From NCBI RefSeq assembly GCF_900066015.1, contig NZ_LN890655.1, positions 3,264,726-3,328,725 on the forward strand: 64,000 nucleotides of DNA. The letters are read 5' to 3'. The position numbers and the translations under genes were made by a program. Origin of the DNA: Candidatus Promineifilum breve (lineage in GTDB: Bacteria; Chloroflexota; Anaerolineae; Promineifilales; Promineifilaceae). Positions 37,928 through 44,112 of the stretch are shown here, piece after piece. Below the pieces are notes generated by a model, which saw only the letters and a program-made list of their open reading frames with translations, was not told the origin of the DNA and did no database searches. Every line of letters begins with the position of its first letter. Within the stretch, counting starts at the first letter, position 1.

Positions 37928-38853
37928 ACCCAAGTTGCTACCTTGTTTAACAAAAAGGAGTCCATGAACTATCCTAGTGGTTGGTAACACGCCAATGTCC
38001 GCAACCAACCAGGAGTAATTCATGGACACCGAGATCATAACCATTTACTGTCTGTGTGACGACTTTTTGAAAGCGATGAACCACGTCGAAGACCGCCAAC
38101 GCCGCCTGATTGACGCCGAAGTGATGACCGTAGCCATTGTGGCTGCGCGGTACTTCGGCGGCATCATCGAGCGGGCACGGGTGATGCTGGCCGAGCCACG
38201 TTACATGCCCCTGATGGTGAGTCGGAGCCGGCTGAATCGCCGTCTGCGACGGGTCATGCCGCTCTTGCTGAGCCTCTTTGAGACGTTGGCCGAGGAGTGG
38301 AAGGCGCAGAACGAGGCGTCGTGGTACGCTCTGGACACCTTTCCGGTGGCCGCGTGTGACCCGTACCGCGTCATCCGCGTTCGTCTCTATGACGGCGAGG
38401 CGTATCGCGGCTATCAGGCCAGTAAGCGCCGGTACTACTATGGCCTCAAGCTCCATCTGATGGTTACCGCCCACGGTCAGCCGGTCGAGTTCTTCCTGAC
38501 CCCCGCTAGCTGTGGCGATGTCACCGGCTTGCAGTTGTTCAACTTTGACTTGCCGGAAGGCTCGCATGTCTATGCCGACAAGGCCTACAACGACTATCGC
38601 ATTGAAGACGAACTGACCCAGGTAGGCATTCACCTCTTGCCCCTGCGCAAGAAGAACTCCAAGCGTCCCCACCCAGCGTGGTTGACCACCTTGATTAGTG
38701 CCAAGCGCAAAGTCGTTGAGACGGCAGGCAGCCTGATCCAGCGTTGCATGCCCAAGAGCATTCATGCCGTGACCGCCGCTGGTTTTGAGATGAAGGTCGT
38801 CCTGTTCGTCCTGGGCCTTAGCTTGCATTATGTCCTAGGGTAGCAACTTGGGT
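37928..38853 (+). mobile_element. IS982-family insertion sequence, complete
   Basis: A 926-bp element bounded by 15-bp terminal inverted repeats (ACCCAAGTTGCTACC at 37928-37942; its reverse complement at 38839-38853). The flanks carry a 6-bp direct target duplication TAGTTT (37922-37927 and 38854-38859). It holds a single intact transposase gene. Ends, duplication and ORF look undamaged, so the insertion is probably recent. It sits inside the last codons of a response-regulator gene. Confidence 0.93.
38022..38843 (+). CDS. IS982-family transposase
   Basis: A 273-residue DDE-type transposase. The expected acidic residues can be placed in YALDTFPVAACD, YADKAYNDY and a later Glu such as KVVETAGSLIQ. 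YYYGLKLHLMVTAHGQPVEFFLTPAS is typical of the IS982/IS5-like transposase core. The SD (AGGAG) lies before ATG 38022. Its last codons run to within 10 nt of the right inverted repeat end and overlap, on the other strand, the new end of the response-regulator gene. Confidence 0.93.
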   Translation: MDTEIITIYCLCDDFLKAMNHVEDRQRRLIDAEVMTVAIVAARYFGGIIERARVMLAEPRYMPLMVSRSRLNRRLRRVMPLLLSLFETLAEEWKAQNEASWYALDTFPVAACDPYRVIRVRLYDGEAYRGYQASKRRYYYGLKLHLMVTAHGQPVEFFLTPASCGDVTGLQLFNFDLPEGSHVYADKAYNDYRIEDELTQVGIHLLPLRKKNSKRPHPAWLTTLISAKRKVVETAGSLIQRCMPKSIHAVTAAGFEMKVVLFVLGLSLHYVLG

Positions 38854-39519
38854 TAGTTTATAGCCGCGCCCCCAGACCGTCTCGATCTCCACGCCACTAT
38901 CGGCCAGCCGGTCGCGCAACTGGGCCACGTGGACATCGACGGTGCGCGTCTGGCCGTGGTACTCGTAGCCCCAGGCCTGATCGAGTAACTGGTCGCGCGA
39001 CAGCACCTGGTTAGCGTGGTCGGCCAGCGTCAGCAGCAGGTCGAACTCGCGGGCGCGCAAGATGATGGCCTCGCCGTCAACCAGCACCTCGCGGCTGGCC
39101 GGGTCGATGATGACGCGGCCGAGCTGGCGCGGCTTGTCCGGCCCCGGCCGCCCGCCGCTGGTGCGCCGCAAAATGGCCCGCACCCGCGCCACCAACTCGC
39201 GCGGGTTGAACGGCTTGGTCAGATAGTCGTCGGCCCCCATCTCCAGCCCGACGATCTTGTCGATGTCCTGGTCGCGGGCGGTCAGGATGAGGATGGGCAG
39301 GTTGCTCTCGGCCCGCAGGCGGCGGCACACTTCCCAGCCGTCCATCTCCGGCATCATCAGGTCGAGGATGAGCAGCGTGGGCGGGTCGCGGCGGGCCTGG
39401 GCCAGCGCCAGCGCGCCGTTCTCCACGGTCTGCACCCGGAAGCCTTCTTTCTCCAGGTACAGGCGGGCCAGATCGCGAATGCTGGCTTCGTCGTCGGCGA
39501 TGAGAATCGTGTCGGACAT
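38818..39519 (-). CDS. OmpR/PhoB-family response regulator with IS-derived C-terminal tail
   Basis: A 233-residue regulator: receiver domain with Asp53 (LLILDLMMPEMDG) and Lys102 (DDYLTKPF), then a winged-helix DNA-binding domain (RTVDVHVAQLRDRL, TVWGRGYKL). The last 11 residues (TQVATLGHNAS) are read from the right end of IS982. Across the element the old sequence would read GYKL-SIRE-stop, so only four native residues were replaced after the usual end of the fold. The protein probably still works. Likely partner: the kinase at 31306-32742. Confidence 0.9.
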   Translation of the reverse strand: MSDTILIADDEASIRDLARLYLEKEGFRVQTVENGALALAQARRDPPTLLILDLMMPEMDGWEVCRRLRAESNLPILILTARDQDIDKIVGLEMGADDYLTKPFNPRELVARVRAILRRTSGGRPGPDKPRQLGRVIIDPASREVLVDGEAIILRAREFDLLLTLADHANQVLSRDQLLDQAWGYEYHGQTRTVDVHVAQLRDRLADSGVEIETVWGRGYKLTQVATLGHNAS

Positions 39520-39526
39520 GGGAATT

Positions 39527-39655
39527 AGGAATTACGAATTAGGAATTACGAATTACGAATGAAGATGCGGGTGGCGGGTGGCGGGTGGCGGGTGGCGAGA
39601 ATATCACCCGCCACCCGCTACTCGCTACTCGCCACTTGCTACTCGCCACTCGCCA
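39527..39655. repeat. Simple tandem repeats before the response regulator
   Basis: Two blocks: AATTAGGAATTACG repeated three times (about 39531-39560), then GGCGGGTGGCGGGTGGCGGG facing CACCCGCCACCCGCTACTCG (about 39567-39655), which can form a GC-rich hairpin. The block overlaps the last codons of the RidA gene (VASGE). The response-regulator promoter would lie within or beyond it; I cannot place one. Confidence 0.7.
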
Positions 39656-40034
39656 CTCCCAACGCCACGCACTCGATCTCGACCAGGCCGCCTTTGGGCA
39701 GGCCGCCGACTTCGACGGTGGAGCGGGCCGGGAACGGCTCCGGGAAGTGGCGGGCGTAGACGGCGTTCATGGCGGCGAAGTCGGCCATGCTTTGCAGAAA
39801 GACGGTCGTCTTGACGACGCGCTCCAGGCTGGAGCCGGCGGCGGCCAGCACGGCCCGCAGATTGCTGATCACCTGCTCGGTCTGCGCCGCCACGTCGCGG
39901 CCGACGAGTTCGCCACTGGCCGGGTCGAGGGCCACCTGCCCGGCGGTGAAGATAAATTCGCCGATTCGGATGGCCTGCGAGTAGGGGCCGACGGCGGCGG
40001 GGGCATGTTCGGTGTGGATGCGTTCTTTGTTCAT
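39639..40034 (-). CDS. RidA-family reactive imine/enamine deaminase
   Basis: A 131-residue YjgF/YER057c/UK114 protein. It has the family marks AVGPYSQAI, FTAGQVALDPASGELVG, EQVISNLRAVLAAAG and PFPARSTVEVGGLP, whose Arg binds the substrate carboxylate. RidA hydrolyses 2-aminoacrylate and related imines released by PLP enzymes. The gene has an SD (AAGGAG) and no evident operon partner. Confidence 0.92.
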   Translation of the reverse strand: MNKERIHTEHAPAAVGPYSQAIRIGEFIFTAGQVALDPASGELVGRDVAAQTEQVISNLRAVLAAAGSSLERVVKTTVFLQSMADFAAMNAVYARHFPEPFPARSTVEVGGLPKGGLVEIECVALGVASGE

Positions 40035-40053
40035 TATCTCCTTTGCCGCTCTC

Positions 40054-40068
40054 AGACCTGTCAGGTCT
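40054..40068. repeat. AGACCTGTCAGGTCT palindrome
   Basis: A perfect 15-nt palindromic unit identical to one at 31299-31313, between ridA and the zinc-ribbon gene. Confidence 0.65.
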
Positions 40069-40077
40069 GACGGGTGT

Positions 40078-40662
40078 TTAGAATCTCTTCAATAATAATT
40101 GCCACGCATCGTCGCGGCGCTCGGCGGGCAGCAGCCACAACGCTTCGCTCTCCAGATTCAGGTCGAAGTCGAACGACTCCAGATAGTCGTCGCGCCGGGC
40201 CTCCAGCGAGACGATGACCAGTTCCAGCAGTTTGCGGGCGTCGGCCGGGGTGACGGCCGCCGGCTCAAAGGCCGCTCCCTCAGGCGGGATGATCGCCTCC
40301 AGGAACGGCTGCTTCTCCAGCAGCGCCGCCACCAGGTCGCGGGCCTCGGCCAGTTCGCAGGCCCAGGCCGGGATGTAGACCCGCCGCGGCTGGGCCCAGA
40401 AGGCTTGGGCGTCCTTCTCGGCCGAGCGGCCGCCCTGCGTCCGGCGCTGCTTGATCGTCACCCGGCCGCGATAGACCCAGAACGGCAGCCAGGACGCGGG
40501 TTGGGCCACGGTCGGCGCGGCATATTGAGCCGCCAGCAGGGCCAGCCCGCCCTCGCTGACGGCTACGGCCGCGCGGCAATTGGGACACTGGATGATCTGG
40601 TCATCCTGGCCGGGCGACAGGGCCTGATTGCATTTGGGGCAGCGCAACAGCAACAGTTTCAT
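40078..40662 (-). CDS. Zinc-ribbon protein of unknown function, third gene of a cassette
   Basis: A 194-residue protein with an N-terminal zinc ribbon (CPKCNQALSPGQDDQIIQCPNC, about 9-30). The rest is soluble: WLPFWVYRGRVTIKQRR, then PRRVYIPAWACELAEARDL, mirroring the phrases LVYLPFWRV and LVYFPVWLARY of the next gene upstream. Its start is 9 nt after the 378-residue zinc-ribbon membrane protein. I do not recognise the family; the shared 'PFW' strands suggest the three proteins form one apparatus. Confidence 0.65.
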   Translation of the reverse strand: MKLLLLRCPKCNQALSPGQDDQIIQCPNCRAAVAVSEGGLALLAAQYAAPTVAQPASWLPFWVYRGRVTIKQRRTQGGRSAEKDAQAFWAQPRRVYIPAWACELAEARDLVAALLEKQPFLEAIIPPEGAAFEPAAVTPADARKLLELVIVSLEARRDDYLESFDFDLNLESEALWLLPAERRDDAWQLLLKRF

Positions 40663-40671
40663 GGTTATCCG

Positions 40672-41808
40672 TCAGGGCAAGCGCCCTTTGCGGCTCATTT
40701 CCTGCAAGTCGTCGAGCACGGTCATGCCCGTCTTCATCATCTCCGGCAGGTCATCGAGGCCGGGAATGGTCCCGCCGAACAAGCCCTGGCCCGGCCCGCT
40801 GGCCGCCTTCTGGAACTCCTTGGGCTTGTCCTCGACTTCCTCGCCGTAGCGGAACTGGCGGTAGCCGTAGACGATGAGACCGATGCCGACGGCGATGGGC
40901 AGCAGCAGCAAGCCCAGGCTGTCATCATCGTTGGCGACTAGTCCGGCCAGAATCGTGCCGTTGACCAGCACCAGATTGCCCACGGCCAGCCCGGTCACCA
41001 AGGCCGCGGCGCGGTAGAGAATGTTGCCCGGCGCTTTGCCGTACATCACCTTGCCGCTGACGCCATCGACGACGACCTGATAGACGCGGTTGCGATAGGA
41101 GTAGCGGGCCAGCCAGACCGGGAAGTAGACCAGAGCGAACTCCGGCCGCATCAGTTGAATGTTCTCGTAACTGGTGGTCGTCTGCCCGGCGGCCGTCCGG
41201 CTGCGATAGAGGAAGTGGGCGCGGGCCTCGTCCTGGGCGGCGGTGCGCGATTCCGACGGCTCGAAGACCATCGCCTCGGCATGGAGCGCCTGGCTGTCGA
41301 AGGGCAACAAATCCTGGCGCGAGACGACGATGCGATGGACGCCGAACTCGGTCACGTCCACGGCGGCGTCGTTCCAGTGCATCGACTCGAAAACGTAATG
41401 CTCGTCGGGCTTGGTCTCGTCCTTGTCCTTGCGCAATCGGCCGAAGAGCCAGCCGGCCACGGTGGCCTCGACCCGCCAGAAGGGCAGATAGACCAGCAGG
41501 ATTTCCTCGATTTTGGCCGCCCGGCTCAGGTCGCGGGCCTTGCGCATACCCGACAGGAAGCCGCGCGCGGCGCTCTCGGCTCCGGCCCGGTCGATGCGTC
41601 GCGCCACCTGCCAGCGGCGCACGCCGCGCTCGCCCTGCACCAGCGAGTGCAGATTGCAATAGGGGCACTGGACGATGCGCACGCCCTCGGCGATGGGCAC
41701 GACGCCGCTGCAATTGGGGCAGATGAGGCCCTGGGCCTGCTCGCGGGCCGGGATGGGGGCGGGCGTGGGCAGGGGGGTGGGCAGGTCGGGCGGTGTCAGG
41801 GTGCTCAT
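40672..41808 (-). CDS. Zinc-ribbon membrane protein of unknown function, second gene of a cassette
   Basis: A 378-residue protein: Pro-rich start, zinc ribbon CPNCSGVVPIAEGVRIVQCPYC (about 30-51), a soluble middle part with LVYLPFWRVEATVAGW and LVYFPVWLARYSYRNRVYQVVVDGVSGKVMYG, then two or three membrane segments (about 263-315) and a short cytosolic tail. The segment YRNRVYQVVVDGVSGKV resembles peptidase-propeptide-like (PepSY-like) strands, as in the upstream partner (YKDNAYTALVDAATGQV). It starts 2 nt after the upstream gene, so they are co-translated. Confidence 0.7.
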   Translation of the reverse strand: MSTLTPPDLPTPLPTPAPIPAREQAQGLICPNCSGVVPIAEGVRIVQCPYCNLHSLVQGERGVRRWQVARRIDRAGAESAARGFLSGMRKARDLSRAAKIEEILLVYLPFWRVEATVAGWLFGRLRKDKDETKPDEHYVFESMHWNDAAVDVTEFGVHRIVVSRQDLLPFDSQALHAEAMVFEPSESRTAAQDEARAHFLYRSRTAAGQTTTSYENIQLMRPEFALVYFPVWLARYSYRNRVYQVVVDGVSGKVMYGKAPGNILYRAAALVTGLAVGNLVLVNGTILAGLVANDDDSLGLLLLPIAVGIGLIVYGYRQFRYGEEVEDKPKEFQKAASGPGQGLFGGTIPGLDDLPEMMKTGMTVLDDLQEMSRKGRLP

Positions 41809-41810
41809 GG

Positions 41811-42623
41811 TTAATACTTGCGCGAAACGGAGGCCGCGGCGATGAAGATGGGCACGGCCAGGGCCACGGCCACGCCCAGATAGATCAACGCGCCAATGGC
41901 GATGCCGACCGAGCTTTTGACGACATAGAAGGTGATGAGCGGGATGAGCGCGGCCAGGAAATAGGCCAGACAGCCAAAGCCGCCGATGGAAACGTAGGGC
42001 AGCTCGAATTTCTCCGGGTAGATGGCGGCGAACACCTGCCCGGTGGCCGCGTCGACCAGGGCGGTGTAGGCGTTGTCCTTGTAGCGATACTTGAACTGGT
42101 AGAGGGGCACGTGGACGAGCGAGATTTCGCGGATGGCCCCGGCGGCGATGCCCTCGTTCTCGGCCAGCCAGGCGCGCACGGCCGTGACCGGCACGGTCGG
42201 GCGGATAGCGTCGGCGTCCAGTGCGTCATCGAAAGGAACGAGATCGGCGGCGGGCACGCGCAGATTGCCCAACTCGACGATGGACAGGGCCGCCGCCGGC
42301 TTCAGGTGCACCACTTCCTGTCCTTTCTCCTCCGTCCGCGCCAGCCACATGGGGAAGAGTTGGAACTGTTGCGTTTCAATCTGGGCCGCCGTATCCAGCC
42401 CTTTCTCGGTCTGGTTGCCGGCCATCCAGCGGCGGAGGGCGGCGGCGGCCTGGGTGGCGTCGATGGTCGGCCGCACGGCGTAATGCAGCACGGCCTCGCT
42501 CTTGTCGAGGAAGTTGACCGTGCCGCAGAAATCGCAGGTGGCGTATTTCGCGCCTTGCTCCACCACCAGCGCGGCGGCGCATTGGCGGCAGAGGAGTTGG
42601 GTGGTCGTAATTACGTCAGCCAT
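41811..42623 (-). CDS. Zinc-ribbon membrane protein of unknown function, first gene of a cassette
   Basis: A 270-residue protein with zinc ribbon CRQCAAALVVEQGAKYATCDFC near the N-terminus, a soluble domain (VPLYQFKYRYKDNAYTALVDAATGQVF) and two C-terminal membrane segments (GCLAYFLAALIPLITFYVV; VGIAIGALIYLGVAVALAVP). I chose ATG 42623 (MADVITTTQ) because the extra 20 upstream codons look like leader sequence. First of three minus-strand genes spaced 2 and 9 nt apart, divergent from efp. Possibly a membrane complex; function unknown. Confidence 0.7.
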   Translation of the reverse strand: MADVITTTQLLCRQCAAALVVEQGAKYATCDFCGTVNFLDKSEAVLHYAVRPTIDATQAAAALRRWMAGNQTEKGLDTAAQIETQQFQLFPMWLARTEEKGQEVVHLKPAAALSIVELGNLRVPAADLVPFDDALDADAIRPTVPVTAVRAWLAENEGIAAGAIREISLVHVPLYQFKYRYKDNAYTALVDAATGQVFAAIYPEKFELPYVSIGGFGCLAYFLAALIPLITFYVVKSSVGIAIGALIYLGVAVALAVPIFIAAASVSRKY

Positions 42624-42676
42624 AGCCGGAAACCTTCGACCATGCCATTGTAACATGCCCCCGCCGCGTGGGGTAA

Positions 42677-42706
42677 TTGCCAATTACCCTACATTTATGC
42701 TAAACT
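42677..42706 (+). promoter_or_regulatory. Candidate efp promoter
   Basis: TTGCCA (42677-42682) and TAAACT (42701-42706) with an 18-nt spacer, about 50 nt before the efp start. The stretch between holds a small inverted repeat (AATGT-AGT-TGACATT). By-eye prediction. Confidence 0.45.
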
Positions 42707-42755
42707 GTAATGTAGTTGACATTATGTCTTGTAATGCAGGAGTAGAATACCCATC

Positions 42756-43313
42756 ATGATCGACGTGAATCAGCTCCGGCGTGGGGTGACCTTTGTCCAC
42801 GACGGCGCGCTGCTCAAAGTAACCGAATATAGCCACACCAAGCCCGGCCGCGGCAAGGCGACCATCCGCGTAAAGGTCCGCGACCTGCGCACCGGCACGA
42901 ATAAGGAAGTCACCTTTAGCTCCGGCGACCGCGTGGAAGACGTGCGGCTCGATAAAAGCCTGTTCCAATATCTCTATGACGACGGCACGTTCTACGTGTT
43001 CATGGATCAGAGCACCTACGAACAGAAGCAGGTCGTCCATAGCGTGCTGGAAAGCGACGCCAAATATCTGCGCGACAATATGGAACTGGAACTCCTTTCC
43101 TACGAGGGCGAGATCATCGATTACGAATTGCCCAAGACGATGGAGTTCGACGTCGTCGATGCCGAGAATGCCGTGGCCGGCGACACGGCCACCGGCGCGA
43201 CGAAAGAGGTGGTGACGGAAACGGGCTTGCGCGTGAAAACGCCCCTGTTTGTCCAGACCGGTGACCGGATTCGCGTGAATACCGACACCGGCGAATATCT
43301 CACCCGCGTGTAA
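42756..43313 (+). CDS. efp: Translation elongation factor P
   Basis: A 185-residue three-domain EF-P that relieves ribosome stalling at proline runs. Domain I carries the tip loop HTKPGRGKA; the residue that is lysine in E. coli (Lys34) or Bacillus (Lys32) is Arg32 here. Domains II and III are complete (FYVFMDQSTYEQ, KTPLFVQTGDRIRVNTDTGEYLTRV). An SD (GCAGGAG) precedes ATG 42756. Arg at the tip is the state modified by EarP-type rhamnosylation in some proteobacteria; no such gene is visible here. Confidence 0.95.
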   Translation: MIDVNQLRRGVTFVHDGALLKVTEYSHTKPGRGKATIRVKVRDLRTGTNKEVTFSSGDRVEDVRLDKSLFQYLYDDGTFYVFMDQSTYEQKQVVHSVLESDAKYLRDNMELELLSYEGEIIDYELPKTMEFDVVDAENAVAGDTATGATKEVVTETGLRVKTPLFVQTGDRIRVNTDTGEYLTRV

Positions 43314-43378
43314 GGACGCGCACGTACCGCGCGGCGACCGCGGGCCATTATCAACGTAGTTTGTTGTGGAGGGTTAAC

Positions 43379-43852
43379 ATGAGATGGGTATTGCGTAGAG
43401 GGAAGCCGGCCGGCCGCCTGTTCGTCTTGGCGGCGCTGATGCTGGTCATGTTGTTCCTGGTGGCCGCCCGACCGGCCGAGGCCCAGGGCAACGGCGTCTA
43501 TCACATCGTGCAGCGCGGCGAATATCTATCGATCATCGCCCAGCGCTACGGCACGACCCAACAGGCGATTCTGGCGGCCAACCCGCAGATCACCAACCCG
43601 AACCTGATCTTCGCCGGGCAAACGATCTTCGTGCCGTTTGGCGTCCAGCCGCCGCCGCCACCGCCACCCACACCCGTGCCCCCGTTGCCGCCGCCCCAAC
43701 CGGCCTGCCGGGCGTGGCACTACGTGACGCCGGGGCAGACGATGTTGATGATTAGCCGCTGGTATGGCGTCGATCCCTTCGCCATCGCCCGCGCCAACAA
43801 CATTTTCAACCTGAACCTGATCTTCGCCGGGACGACCCTGTGCATTCCGTAA
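43379..43852 (+). CDS. Secreted protein with two LysM domains
   Basis: A 157-residue protein. ATG 43379 has SD GGAGGG. A signal peptide (LFVLAALMLVMLFLVAARPAEA) is followed by LysM 1 (YHIVQRGEYLSIIAQRYGTT to GQTIFVP), a proline-rich linker and LysM 2 (WHYVTPGQTMLMISRWYGVD to GTTLCIP). LysM domains bind peptidoglycan or chitin-like glycans, so this is a small wall-binding or sheath protein with no catalytic domain. The stop codon runs directly into a repeat. Confidence 0.88.
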   Translation: MRWVLRRGKPAGRLFVLAALMLVMLFLVAARPAEAQGNGVYHIVQRGEYLSIIAQRYGTTQQAILAANPQITNPNLIFAGQTIFVPFGVQPPPPPPPTPVPPLPPPQPACRAWHYVTPGQTMLMISRWYGVDPFAIARANNIFNLNLIFAGTTLCIP

Positions 43853-43853
43853 T

Positions 43854-44112
43854 GTAGGGCGGGTTGGCAACCCGCCCCGCCGCGCCAAGTAATGGCGAAG
43901 TGGCGGGTTGCCTGATGATCGTCCACATCGATGGGCATTTTCGCGCGATGGATGAATCCATCGGCGGCTACACAAAACCACGTTAAAAGGCGTTGTCGCG
44001 TCTCTTTAACCGGTCTTGTCTAGCAGCAGCGGGTTGGAACTCGCGCCGCGAAAATGCCCATTCTTTTATTATCGCGTCCCGTCAGCCTGGGCGGGTTGCC
44101 AACCCGCCCTAC
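43854..44112. repeat. Composite inverted repeat (GGCGGGTTGGCAACCCGCC) between lysM and leuS 3' ends
   Basis: Outer hairpins TGTAGGGCGGGTTGGCAACC (from 43853) and GGGCGGGTTGCCAACCCGCC (44089-44108) are mirror copies. An inner inverted pair ATGGGCATTTTCGCGC (about 43932) and GCGAAAATGCCCAT (about 44049) lies between them. The block touches both flanking stop codons (the leuS TAG is part of the unit). No gene is seen in the 250 bp. Confidence 0.8.
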
